Assembly: GCF_000949295.1 (NCBI RefSeq)
Contig: NZ_JXYS01000026.1
Span: 1-64,000, forward strand
Length of the DNA: 64,000 bases
Direction: 5' to 3'
From: Acidithrix ferrooxidans
GTDB lineage: Bacteria; Actinomycetota; Acidimicrobiia; Acidimicrobiales; Acidimicrobiaceae
Shown here piece by piece: positions 52,174 through 61,067 of the stretch. Positions within the stretch are counted from its first letter, which is position 1, and every line of letters starts with the position of its first letter. A model generated the notes under the pieces. That model did not search any database and was not told where the DNA came from. It saw only the letters and a list, made by a program, of their open reading frames with translations. The translations under genes and the position numbers were made by a program.

Positions 52174-53279
52174 TTGATGTGTTCCTCCCTGTTGGCTAAA
52201 GTTGCGCTAGCCCTTTCGTTTTTTCGAATCTCTTCTCCGTTTTGATGGAGAAAGTCCACAAGTTCAACAAGTTTTGTGGGGTCTGTTTCTGGAAGCACAC
52301 CATGGCCAAGGTTGAAGACATATCCAGGTGCGAACGCTGAATCCATAAGCACTTGGCGTGCCTGTGAGATAATATTATCGACTGAAGTCAGACAGACTAC
52401 TGGATCGAGGTTACCTTGAATCGCCACCTTGTCGCCGAGGCGTTTGGTTGCAGTTGTAATTTCGGTATTAGAGTCGAGGCCAACTGCACTTGCCCCAGCC
52501 TCTACGAAGAGTCCGAGCAGTTCAGAGGTATTGGTTCCAAATGAAATCATGGGAATGTTGAACTTTGAGAGTGATGAGAATATCTCTGAGGCACAGGGGG
52601 TAATAAATCGACGATACTCTCTAGGAGAGAGGGCGCCCACCCAAGAGTCAAAGAGCTGAATTGCATTTACTCCGGATTGAGCTTGGGCGCTGAGAAAGTC
52701 CACGGTAATCTCTGTCAAACGCCAAAGGAGTGATTCAAAGAGCTTTGGTTGGGTGTACATCATCTGCTTTGTCTTTATGAAATTTCGACTTGGCTTTCCC
52801 TCGATAAGGTAACTGGCTACAGTAAATGGACCTCCGGCGAAGCCGATTAGCGGGACTTCAAGCTCTTTTTTTAGAATCTCAATCGTCGAAAGGACATACC
52901 CGGTATCGGTTTTGGCATCAAAATTGGCTAGGCGCTTTAGATCTGATTCGCCTTCAAAAGGTCGATCGGTAGTTGGGCCGGTACCTGGAATAATATCGAT
53001 ACCGAATCCGCAGGCATGGACCGGAACGATAATGTCCGAATACAATATTGCTGCGTCTACCCCGTATCTTTTTACCGGTTGCATGGTGATCTCGGCGGCG
53101 AGCGATGGGTTTGCGACTGCATCTAAGATCGAACCTACTCCCCGAATTGCTCGATACTCAGGTAGGGAACGTCCTGCTTGACGCATGAACCATACGGGAG
53201 TTTTTTCTGTTTTGCCAAGGCTAAGTGCCTGAATAAAGTTTGACTCGCTAAAGTCAGCCATTTGGCTGGTTGAATCCAT
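52170..53279 (-). CDS. hemE: Uroporphyrinogen decarboxylase
   Basis: Converts uroporphyrinogen III to coproporphyrinogen III. It has PVWFMRQAGRSLPEYR (about residues 29-44 after the chosen start), the catalytic Asp in YSDIIVP, GFAGGPFTVASYLIEG, and a final NLGHGVLPETDP block. The frame is open to a TTG at 53321. ATG 53279 (369 residues) has AAAGG about nine bases upstream and better matches family length. Translationally coupled to hemY. Confidence 0.92.
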   Translation of the reverse strand: MDSTSQMADFSESNFIQALSLGKTEKTPVWFMRQAGRSLPEYRAIRGVGSILDAVANPSLAAEITMQPVKRYGVDAAILYSDIIVPVHACGFGIDIIPGTGPTTDRPFEGESDLKRLANFDAKTDTGYVLSTIEILKKELEVPLIGFAGGPFTVASYLIEGKPSRNFIKTKQMMYTQPKLFESLLWRLTEITVDFLSAQAQSGVNAIQLFDSWVGALSPREYRRFITPCASEIFSSLSKFNIPMISFGTNTSELLGLFVEAGASAVGLDSNTEITTATKRLGDKVAIQGNLDPVVCLTSVDNIISQARQVLMDSAFAPGYVFNLGHGVLPETDPTKLVELVDFLHQNGEEIRKNERASATLANREEHIK

Positions 53280-53321
53280 CTGTATCTTGCCTTTTATGGG
53301 AAATTGGTGGTCGAAATTCAA

Positions 53322-53672
53322 AACACCCTCTAGAGAGCGAGTGCCATCAGAAAGTTTTGAAGAGCGCCTTCGATTTCTACGTCTTTAAATTATCTATCTT
53401 CGAAGAGATCCTGGCCATTTAGAACCATCTTCAATATTCTAGATGGCAAGGCCCAACAAGTGATAAATGATCCATGACATTTTGTTTGCCTATTCCTGTA
53501 GTTGCTCTTATCGGCCTGGCCTTGCCATCTAGAAGTCAGTGACTGATACTTTAAATGCTCAACTAGCCTTTAATGGCGCAATTATGACGGTGTTGTTGAA
53601 GGGGTTTCAAAGAGGTCATCTCTCCTCTTTTAGCGCGGGGCATTTATTTGAAAATCGGTTGCAGCTTGAGTT
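53322..53672. other. Divergent intergenic region hemE/helD
   Basis: 351 bp without a supported gene; it should hold promoters for both flanking genes. No operator is recognised. Confidence 0.35.
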
Positions 53673-55898
53673 TTGGCTTTAAGACCCATGAGAGGATCAA
53701 TTCGTTTGAATACTCATCCCGATCTCGCACGTGAGCGAGACTACATAAAAAGGGCCTATGAGCGTTTGGACGAGATCCGTGCCGGCCTCAATAGCACTCT
53801 TTCGGATGCTTTTGAGCAAGAGCGCGGTGGAACCCATCAGGCTCGTACGGAGCGAGACATGGTCGTACGAGCGACACTCGATCGCCTAGAACATCTAGAA
53901 TTTGGCATCTTGGCGCTGTGCTTTGGCCGGATTGACAGGGATAAAGATATCATTGGCCCATCTGAAAGTTTTTATCTTGGGCGAGTCGCTGTCGCTGATT
54001 CTGACATGGAGCCCTTGGTAATCGATTGGCGGGCGCCGGTCGCGGAACCTTTTTATAGAGCAACTGCTCGAAATCCTATGGGTATTTCCCTAAGGCGCCA
54101 CTTTGAAATTAAGGATCGAGAGCTGATCGCGATAGAAGATGAACTTCTAGGTGATCTTGATAGTTCTGGTGGCCAAGGGGTGGAACTTTCGGGGGCAGGT
54201 GCGCTCTTTAGCGCCATGGACCGTGTTCGAACTGGCCAAATGGGAGATATCGTTGCTACGATCCAGGCTGAGCAGGATGAGATTATTCGTGCCCCACTTC
54301 CTGGAGTTCTTGTCGTTCAGGGTGGCCCAGGTACTGGAAAGACGGCAGTCGCACTGCACCGTGCAGCCTATCTTTTGTATACCTATCGCGCGAGGCTTGA
54401 AAATCAGGGGGTTCTCGTAGTAGCTCCAAATGCCACATTTGCGCGTTATATCGAGCGCGTCTTGCCTTCGCTTGGTGAAACTGGTGTAGAGATTACAACG
54501 ATCGCGAATCTTATTGACTTGAATGTGGAGCTTCGTCGGGCAAACGATCAAGAGGCCCTGATTAAATCGGACCAAAGGATGGTTTCGGTAATTTCTAAAG
54601 CAGTTTTAGATCGAGAGCGCCCGCTCTCTAAGGATCTATCTTTTTATCTTGGTTCGGTTCAGCTTTGGGTTACCAGAGAGATGTCGATGAAGGCTATACG
54701 CCAGGCCAGAAGGAGAACGGGAAGCCACAACGAGAGGGCAAAGATTGTCGAGGCAGTACTCTCCCGTCAGCTGGCCAAGATCTATATAGAGCTTACAACA
54801 AGGTTTCAAAGAGATGAACTAGCAAAGTTTAACGAAGAATCTCAAGCATACGACCAGGAGCATCAAGACCTGATTATTGAGGCAGTCGATCCCGAAGAAG
54901 ACGACGAGGCCGTGATAGCAGAGGTCGTAGGATCCATAAAATCTGAGTCGGAATTTATTAGAATCGTTACCCGAATTTGGCCGCGTCTGACCTCGCTTGA
55001 ATTGGTGAACGACCTTTTTGCTCACCCTGCATTGACCCGTTTGGCATCAAGAGGAGTCCTAAACGAGAAAGAGGTTGAGGTCTTGACCTCTTCTCACAAA
55101 AGAGGCTACTTCTCGAGGTTTGATCTTGCCCTGGCGGACGAAGCTTATGTGCATCTGGGTCCAGTTTTGAAACGAAAGGGCCATCAGTCTGAGGTCAATC
55201 GTTATGGCCATATAGTCGTCGACGAGGCGCAGGAACTTTCATACATGGAGGCGCGCGTTCTTGCGCGTCGATCAATTAGCTCTTCTATTACTTTGGTAGG
55301 TGATCTATCTCAGACGACATCAATCTATGGTCAACGGGATTGGAATTTGATAGTAGCGCCGCTGTGCGGCGCAATTTCAAAGTGGAACTATAACGAGCTC
55401 AGTATAAACTATCGCACTCCCATCGAGATCTCGGACCTCGCCTATCGCCTCTTTGATCCAACTTCCATGGGTCTCGCGCCCACGGTGTCGATTCGCTCTA
55501 CAGGTGTTGAGCCCAAGATCATAGAGATATCTGGCAAAGTTGAAAGTGAATCGATCTGGCGTTGGGTTGAAGCTGCCGCCACTGAGATTGGTAGTGGACT
55601 AGTTGGAGTAGTGGTTCCCTCCAATTTTGAGCTATATGAAGATTTGGAAAATTGCAGAGCTCTATGGATGCAAGATCACCAAGAGTCAGCTTTAATTGAG
55701 ATTAGGGAACTCGATTATGCCAAAGGTCTTGAATTCGATTGTGTCGTGATAGTTGAGCCCACTTGTTTGGTCAAAGATGAGGCATCGGCGAAAGCCGCCC
55801 TCTTTACAGCGATAACTCGTGCCACCAAGAGGTTAACGATTATCTATGGCGAATACGAGAGATCGAAATTGTTGGAATGGAAGATTATTGGAAGTTAA
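53673..55898 (+). CDS. HelD-like superfamily 1 helicase (HelR-type)
   Basis: A 741-residue protein of the HelD family, RNA polymerase-associated ATPases that free stalled enzyme from DNA. Recognised by the N-terminal coiled-coil leader (RERDYIKRAYERLDEIR), YLGRVAVADSDMEPLVIDWRAP (HelD-specific block, about residues 102-123), Walker A VVQGGPGTGKTAVALHRAAY (about 212), Walker B HIVVDEAQELS (about 514) and the final GLEFDCVVIVEP and FTAITRATKRL motifs of UvrD-like enzymes. Related actinobacterial HelR proteins give rifampicin tolerance. TTG 53673 or ATG 53688 may be the start. Confidence 0.85.
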   Translation: MALRPMRGSIRLNTHPDLARERDYIKRAYERLDEIRAGLNSTLSDAFEQERGGTHQARTERDMVVRATLDRLEHLEFGILALCFGRIDRDKDIIGPSESFYLGRVAVADSDMEPLVIDWRAPVAEPFYRATARNPMGISLRRHFEIKDRELIAIEDELLGDLDSSGGQGVELSGAGALFSAMDRVRTGQMGDIVATIQAEQDEIIRAPLPGVLVVQGGPGTGKTAVALHRAAYLLYTYRARLENQGVLVVAPNATFARYIERVLPSLGETGVEITTIANLIDLNVELRRANDQEALIKSDQRMVSVISKAVLDRERPLSKDLSFYLGSVQLWVTREMSMKAIRQARRRTGSHNERAKIVEAVLSRQLAKIYIELTTRFQRDELAKFNEESQAYDQEHQDLIIEAVDPEEDDEAVIAEVVGSIKSESEFIRIVTRIWPRLTSLELVNDLFAHPALTRLASRGVLNEKEVEVLTSSHKRGYFSRFDLALADEAYVHLGPVLKRKGHQSEVNRYGHIVVDEAQELSYMEARVLARRSISSSITLVGDLSQTTSIYGQRDWNLIVAPLCGAISKWNYNELSINYRTPIEISDLAYRLFDPTSMGLAPTVSIRSTGVEPKIIEISGKVESESIWRWVEAAATEIGSGLVGVVVPSNFELYEDLENCRALWMQDHQESALIEIRELDYAKGLEFDCVVIVEPTCLVKDEASAKAALFTAITRATKRLTIIYGEYERSKLLEWKIIGS

Positions 55899-56107
55899 CT
55901 GAAAGGCTGCTCTGATCAGGTCGATATGAAATTATTTGTAAGATTTGATAGGCATAAAGAGGTTTGATTGATTTAGTACGATTTTATTTTATAGAACAGA
56001 GATCCTGACTTTCGGGTTAGTCTAGATTCTGCAATACTGAACAAAATGTCAGCTTTAGGGGTGACTGTGGCCGTCTAGGTCAGTTTGAACGTATTTTACG
56101 GGTAAGA

Positions 56108-56716
56108 ATGGGGTATATGTCTCAAACTATCGCTACGCGCAGTGGCGCTGAAAGCGAACCAATTCGCTTTAATCGTCCATCGATGCTTGGAATTGGCACG
56201 ATGGTATGGTTGTCGTCAGAATTGATGTTCTTTTCGGGTCTGTTCGCTGCATATTTCACCTTGCGCTCCAACGCAACGGGACCATGGCCTCCTGGTGGCA
56301 TCAAATTGGATGTCATTCAGTCGGGTATCTTTACAATAATTTTGGTTATGTCTTCGGTGACGATGCAAAAGGCTGTATTTGAGGCCGAGCATGGTCGCAG
56401 AAAGTCCGCTATTTGGTGGATCGTATTGACGATCACCATGGGCGGTTCATTCGTGGCCAACCAAGTTGTTGAGTGGACGCACGTTGCCTTTAGCGCATCC
56501 ACGAACTCCTTTGGATCTTTGTTTTTCGTGATGACCGGCCTTCATGGTCTCCACGTCATTCTAGGTCTAGTGGCAATGATCTTTTTGATTGGCAGATTGG
56601 CTGGTCGAACAGACGATCCAGGCGCTCTGCCTGTTATCCAGTCGCTCAGTTACTATTGGCACTTTGTAGACATCGTATGGATTGCTCTATATGCCGTGCT
56701 TTTCTTGACTCATTAG
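56108..56716 (+). CDS. ctaE: Cytochrome c oxidase subunit III
   Basis: A 202-residue membrane protein with five to six helices. MLGIGTMVWLSSELMFFSGLFAAYFTLR at the start and the later MTGLHGLHVILGLVAMIF (subunit III His motif), then SYYWHFVDIVWIALY at the end are typical. It lies directly upstream of the qcrCAB genes, as usual in actinobacteria, where the bc1 and aa3 complexes form a supercomplex. ATG 56108 or 56117 may be used. Confidence 0.93.
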   Translation: MGYMSQTIATRSGAESEPIRFNRPSMLGIGTMVWLSSELMFFSGLFAAYFTLRSNATGPWPPGGIKLDVIQSGIFTIILVMSSVTMQKAVFEAEHGRRKSAIWWIVLTITMGGSFVANQVVEWTHVAFSASTNSFGSLFFVMTGLHGLHVILGLVAMIFLIGRLAGRTDDPGALPVIQSLSYYWHFVDIVWIALYAVLFLTH

Positions 56717-56725
56717 GAGTGGCGA

Positions 56726-57622
56726 ATGTCAATACGCAAGACCTCTAAGACGTTGCTGAAAAGAGCAGGTTTGATTCCAATTGCTGTTGGGACCTTGACT
56801 GTGGGTGGGAGCATTTTGGCCCTTTATCCTCAAGCTAGTTCAGCTCAATCAAATAACACTTCTCATCTTTCAAATAACGCTTCAAACTACGGTTATACCG
56901 GTTCGTATATCTATGGTTCTAAGACAGGTGGCGGATCATCCAATAGTGCTGCCATCACTAATTTGACTCTAAGCGCCTCCTCGATTCCATTGGGGAAGTC
57001 GCTCTTTCTGGAGAACTGCTCGAGCTGCCATGGCACTCAAGCCCAGGGAAGTTCCAGGGCGCCTAACCTTCAAGGCCTAGGTGCAGCGACTGTCGATTTT
57101 TGGGTCTCAACGGGGCGTATGCCCTTAGCTGATCCTACTATACAAGCTGTTCAGAAACCCTCTCGGTTTTCACGGAGTCAAACTCTCGCCATCGACGCAT
57201 ACGTAGCTTCACTATCGAGTGGTGGTCCGCTGATACCCAACGTAAATCTATCTCTTGCCAGTGAGTCCGCGGGCGCAACGTTGTTCTCTACGAACTGTGC
57301 CGCCTGTCATACCATTACTGGAGCTGGGGATGCGCTAGCTTCTGGGGTTTACGCCCCAAGCCTCTCGGTCGCAACTCCTACTCAGATCGCTGAAGCCATT
57401 CGAACTGGTCCAGGAAACATGCCTCGCTTTGGTCCTTTAACTCTGTCCAACCAACAGGTTGCCGATCTAGCAAAGTATGTTGGTTACCTCCAACATCCTA
57501 ATGATCGAGGCGGAATTGCACTAGGGCATGTTGGCCCTGTTACCGAAGGTTTTGTTGGAATCCTTGTTGGACTTGGCTCTATCATGCTCGCAGGTTTTTG
57601 GATCGGAGGAAAGAACAAATGA
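56726..57622 (+). CDS. qcrC: Dihaem cytochrome c subunit of bcc complex
   Basis: 298 residues with two c-type haem sites, CSSCH (about residue 92) and CAACH (about 190). The distal ligands are likely Met residues in VSTGRMPLAD and GPGNMPRFG. An N-terminal membrane helix acts as signal or anchor (LIPIAVGTLTVGGSILALY) and a C-terminal helix (VGILVGLGSIMLAGFWIGG) anchors the protein. This dihaem QcrC is the bound electron carrier between the bc and aa3 complexes in actinobacteria. The stop overlaps qcrA as ATGA. Confidence 0.94.
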   Translation: MSIRKTSKTLLKRAGLIPIAVGTLTVGGSILALYPQASSAQSNNTSHLSNNASNYGYTGSYIYGSKTGGGSSNSAAITNLTLSASSIPLGKSLFLENCSSCHGTQAQGSSRAPNLQGLGAATVDFWVSTGRMPLADPTIQAVQKPSRFSRSQTLAIDAYVASLSSGGPLIPNVNLSLASESAGATLFSTNCAACHTITGAGDALASGVYAPSLSVATPTQIAEAIRTGPGNMPRFGPLTLSNQQVADLAKYVGYLQHPNDRGGIALGHVGPVTEGFVGILVGLGSIMLAGFWIGGKNK

Positions 57623-58524
57623 GCAAGGTCGATAACGAATCCCCTACTCCCCCTGAGGTTGCCAATTCACAGGTGCCAGAGCGCTCAACAAGATCGATTG
57701 AGATCTTAGTGGCGGTGTGTTTTGTGATCTCGGTTTTGGCAACCGTTGGTTTAGCTGTTACCTACTGGCTTGGTGGACAACCCCAAGTTGAAGGTGGACT
57801 TTTATTTGCCACACTTGGTGGAATAGGCGTTGGAATGGTTGCTTGGGGAAAGTATCTAGTTCCACAAGGACCATATGTCCAGGAACGCGATACCATCAAG
57901 AGCGAGATCTTGGAGCGTCAAGCTCTCTTGGAAAGTCTTGATCGAGGTTCCAAGGCGGTCGGGCGTCGACCCTTCCTTGGAAAACTCATGGGAGCTTCGA
58001 TAGCCCTCTTTGGGCTGATAAACCTGTTTCCTTTTCTGCGATCACTGGGTCCCGTACCTAAGAAAGCTTTGACGACTACACCTTGGAGGAAAGGGTCGGC
58101 AGTAGTTGGCCCAGACGGAAAGCAAGTTACCTCTTCTACCCTTGAGGTCGGTGGCGTTATGACTGTCTTTCCATCAAATGACGTAGGTGGGGCCATCTCA
58201 CAAACCGTCTTGATCAGAGTGGGCACGGCAAACTGGACCACAAGACCGGGGCGCGAGACCTGGGGGCCACTGGGATATCTGGCCTTTTCCAAGGTATGTA
58301 CTCATGCTGGTTGTCCCGTAGGACTATATGAGGAATTGACACAGCAGTTGCTCTGTCCCTGCCATCAGTCGTTGTTTGACGTTTTAACTGGAGCAACTCC
58401 AGTCTTTGGGCCCGCCCCACGTCCGCTTCCTCAGCTTCCGATTTATTTTGATTCAAACGGTAATATGCACGCACAGGCTGGTTATGACCAACCTGTAGGC
58501 CCCGGATATTGGGAGCGCCCATGA
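57619..58524 (+). CDS. qcrA: Rieske iron-sulfur subunit of bcc complex
   Basis: 301 residues with three membrane helices (two near residues 25-50 and 58-80, one at about 125-145), typical for actinobacterial QcrA, and a C-terminal Rieske fold. The [2Fe-2S] ligands are in VCTHAGCP (Cys, His; about residue 223) and LLCPCHQSLFD (Cys, His; about 244). The ATG at 57619 overlaps the qcrC stop. The frame is open from 57598, but the coupled start is preferred. Confidence 0.95.
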   Translation: MSKVDNESPTPPEVANSQVPERSTRSIEILVAVCFVISVLATVGLAVTYWLGGQPQVEGGLLFATLGGIGVGMVAWGKYLVPQGPYVQERDTIKSEILERQALLESLDRGSKAVGRRPFLGKLMGASIALFGLINLFPFLRSLGPVPKKALTTTPWRKGSAVVGPDGKQVTSSTLEVGGVMTVFPSNDVGGAISQTVLIRVGTANWTTRPGRETWGPLGYLAFSKVCTHAGCPVGLYEELTQQLLCPCHQSLFDVLTGATPVFGPAPRPLPQLPIYFDSNGNMHAQAGYDQPVGPGYWERP

Positions 58525-60146
58525 TTACTCAAACTACAGATTGGTTTGATGAGCGTTTAGGAATTGCTAAGTTCACGAGGAAATCTCTAAATAAGATCTT
58601 CCCTGACCACTGGTCGTTCATGCTCGGTGAGATCGCGATGTACTCCTTTGTGATATTGCTATTCACAGGGGTATTCCTCACCTTCTTCTTTGTACCCTCT
58701 AGCAAGCTGATTACCTACCATGGCGCCTATCTCCCAGATCGAGGCCACAAAGTCTCGGAGGCATTTGCTTCAACTTTGAATATCTCATTCTCGGTTAGAG
58801 CGGGATTGGTAATGCGCCAGATGCACCACTGGGCCGCCAACGTATTTATAGCTGCGATAATCGTGCACGTATGTCGTATCTTTTTCACGGGTGCCTTCCG
58901 AAAGCCTCGAGAGATCAACTGGTTCGTTGGAACGGGACTATTGGTATTGGCAATTGTCAATGGATTCCTCGGCTACTCTTTGCCGGATGATTTGATCTCT
59001 GGAACTGGCCTTAGAATCGCCTATTCGATTGTTTTGAGCGTTCCGGTGGTCGGAAGTTACTTGGGATTCTTCTTGTTTGGTGGGACATTCCCTGGTAATG
59101 CCATCATCCCACGCTTTTATACATTGCATATTCTAATTATTCCGGGATTGATCATTGGACTGCTGACGGCACACTTGGCTATTATGTGGCATCAAAAGCA
59201 CACTCAGTTCAAGGGTAAAGGAAAGACCAATCGAAATGTTGTAGGTGTGGCGATGTGGCCTGCATATGCATTTCAAGCTGGTGGATTTTTCTTTGTAACT
59301 GCGGCGGTCATTGCTGCGCTGGGTGGATTGGTCCAGATTAATCCGATTTGGCTCTACGGGCAGTACGTTCCCTATCGGGTCTCATATGCGGTTCAGCCAG
59401 ACTGGTACATGGGTTGGTTGGATGGCGCTTTGCGACTGATGCCTTCTTGGGAGATACAGGCCTTTGGCCATATGATCCCTAATGTCTTTTTCCCAGCGGT
59501 TCTATTGCCGGGTATTACTTTCACACTTCTTGGTGCGTGGCCGATGATTGAGCGCAAGATCACCAAGGACTATGAAGAGCACCATTTGCTCGACAATCCG
59601 AGAGATGTGCCGTGGCGGACGTCGCTTGGAGTTGGAATATTGGCCTTTTACGTAGTGCTATTCTTTGCTAGCTCCACAGACGTCTTGGCTAATAGCTACA
59701 GCCTCTCGCTGAACTTTGTCCTGTGGGCCTTTAGAGTCCTGTTGTTCGTGGTTCCTCCTCTGGCGGCATTTGTCGCATACAAGGTTGCCTCCGAAACGGG
59801 TGCGGTATCGACTACGGGTCGACGCAAACGGATACTCATTATCTCTCGTTCGTCTGAGGGTGAGTTTTCCACTACTGAGACTGCGCTAAGAGCTCCAATG
59901 CACGAGGAAGTTATAGAGGAACTTCCTGAAGAGATTAGGTATCACGCCATCAAAGACGGTCATGAAGAGTTGGCTTCGGCGATTGCCGTTGGTGCCCCTT
60001 CTGGAGGATCAACGATCTCCACAAACGATGTCGACCTTGGACCGCTACAAAGCGGTGGGACGGGAGTCTATCAGATTCCTCGAACTCCAAGGGGTGGAAC
60101 GGGCGACCCCCGAGGGCGCATTTCTAGGCGAGATAAAAGAGAATAA
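58521..60146 (+). CDS. qcrB: Cytochrome b subunit of bcc complex
   Basis: 541 residues, a fused actinobacterial cytochrome b with eight or more helices. Haem ligands sit in RQMHHWAANVFIAAIIVHV (first His pair) and TLHILIIPGLIIGLLTAHLAIMWHQKH (second pair), and the PDWYMGWLDG segment corresponds to the PEWY-like quinol-site motif. A cytoplasmic C-terminal tail of about 120 residues follows the last helix. The ATG overlaps the qcrA stop (ATGA). A long inverted repeat lies 16 bp after the stop. Confidence 0.95.
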   Translation: MITQTTDWFDERLGIAKFTRKSLNKIFPDHWSFMLGEIAMYSFVILLFTGVFLTFFFVPSSKLITYHGAYLPDRGHKVSEAFASTLNISFSVRAGLVMRQMHHWAANVFIAAIIVHVCRIFFTGAFRKPREINWFVGTGLLVLAIVNGFLGYSLPDDLISGTGLRIAYSIVLSVPVVGSYLGFFLFGGTFPGNAIIPRFYTLHILIIPGLIIGLLTAHLAIMWHQKHTQFKGKGKTNRNVVGVAMWPAYAFQAGGFFFVTAAVIAALGGLVQINPIWLYGQYVPYRVSYAVQPDWYMGWLDGALRLMPSWEIQAFGHMIPNVFFPAVLLPGITFTLLGAWPMIERKITKDYEEHHLLDNPRDVPWRTSLGVGILAFYVVLFFASSTDVLANSYSLSLNFVLWAFRVLLFVVPPLAAFVAYKVASETGAVSTTGRRKRILIISRSSEGEFSTTETALRAPMHEEVIEELPEEIRYHAIKDGHEELASAIAVGAPSGGSTISTNDVDLGPLQSGGTGVYQIPRTPRGGTGDPRGRISRRDKRE

Positions 60147-60162
60147 GAGACTACGGACATTC

Positions 60163-60209
60163 GTTCTAGAGTTGCTAAATTTAGCTTTTCGATTTAACAA
60201 CTCTAGAAC
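60163..60209. other. Long inverted repeat between qcrB and ctaC
   Basis: GTTCTAGAGTTG (60163-60174) pairs with CAACTCTAGAAC (60198-60209), continued inside by TAAAT (60176-60180)/ATTTA (60092-60096 region, exactly 60192-60196) after one mismatch, with an 11-base loop. No T-run follows, so it is not a typical terminator. It may be an mRNA processing or stability element that sets the ratio of bcc to oxidase transcripts. Confidence 0.75.
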
Positions 60210-60281
60210 TATGGACGCTGAGATGCTATGAATAGTGAATTATAAGTTGCGAAATGAATATAAAAGGGTTTGGTTTGAACT

Positions 60282-61067
60282 GTGAATTCTTATAAGAGAG
60301 AATCAGCGTTCGATGAGACGTCAGAGGCTTTGGATGGTTCTGGGGTACCATTAAAACGTACGCGAACGCTTGGCACGTTGGCTTTGGGCGGGTTGATTCT
60401 TAGTGCGTGTGGTCCAACTTTTGGTGCCTTTCGAGGTGCTACCACCCAGGGTCAGAGTATGTTCCATCTGTACCAAGGGTTTTTCTACACTGCTATTGCC
60501 GTTGGCGCAATTACTTTTTCCGGCCTTTTGTATGTCGTTTTACGCTTTAGACGCAGGACCGATACAATTCCACACCAACGCCATTCGAACGTTCCAATTG
60601 AAGTGATCTATACTGTCATACCGACATTGATCGTGATTGCCCTTTTTGTCTTTACAGTTCGATCCGAGAATAAGATCACAGCGGTGAGTTCTACGCCGAA
60701 TGTCTCTGTGAAGGTGACGGCTTTTCAATGGGGATGGCGATTTACATATGCAAATGGTGTAAGTATCGTCTCGCAAGGTGCGAACTATCCGCAATTGGTT
60801 TTACCCGAAACTGAGACTACCAAGATCACTCTGGTCTCCCAGGACGTGGTGCATGGATTTTATATTCCAGCATTTAATTTCTCGCGCTATGCGCTACCAG
60901 GGGTTACGAATTATTTTGACTTCAATCCGACGACGACAGGGACATTTGTGGGACGCTGTTCCCAGCTTTGTGGTCTGTACCACGGCGAGATGTTATTTAG
61001 TGTGCGGGTTGTAACTCCCGCTCAGTTCCAAAGTTGGCTTACACAGCAGAAGGCGGCAACGGCATGA
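60282..61067 (+). CDS. ctaC: Cytochrome c oxidase subunit II
   Basis: 261 residues with a lipoprotein-type leader (GGLILSACGPTF, lipobox LSAC), two membrane helices (FFYTAIAVGAITFSGLLYVV; VIYTVIPTLIVIALFVFTV) and a periplasmic cupredoxin domain with the CuA ligands in GRCSQLCGLYHGEM (C-x3-C-x3-H-x2-M). It passes electrons from QcrC to the haem a centre. The GTG start lies 72 bp after the inverted repeat. Overlaps ctaD as ATGA. Confidence 0.94.
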   Translation: MNSYKRESAFDETSEALDGSGVPLKRTRTLGTLALGGLILSACGPTFGAFRGATTQGQSMFHLYQGFFYTAIAVGAITFSGLLYVVLRFRRRTDTIPHQRHSNVPIEVIYTVIPTLIVIALFVFTVRSENKITAVSSTPNVSVKVTAFQWGWRFTYANGVSIVSQGANYPQLVLPETETTKITLVSQDVVHGFYIPAFNFSRYALPGVTNYFDFNPTTTGTFVGRCSQLCGLYHGEMLFSVRVVTPAQFQSWLTQQKAATA

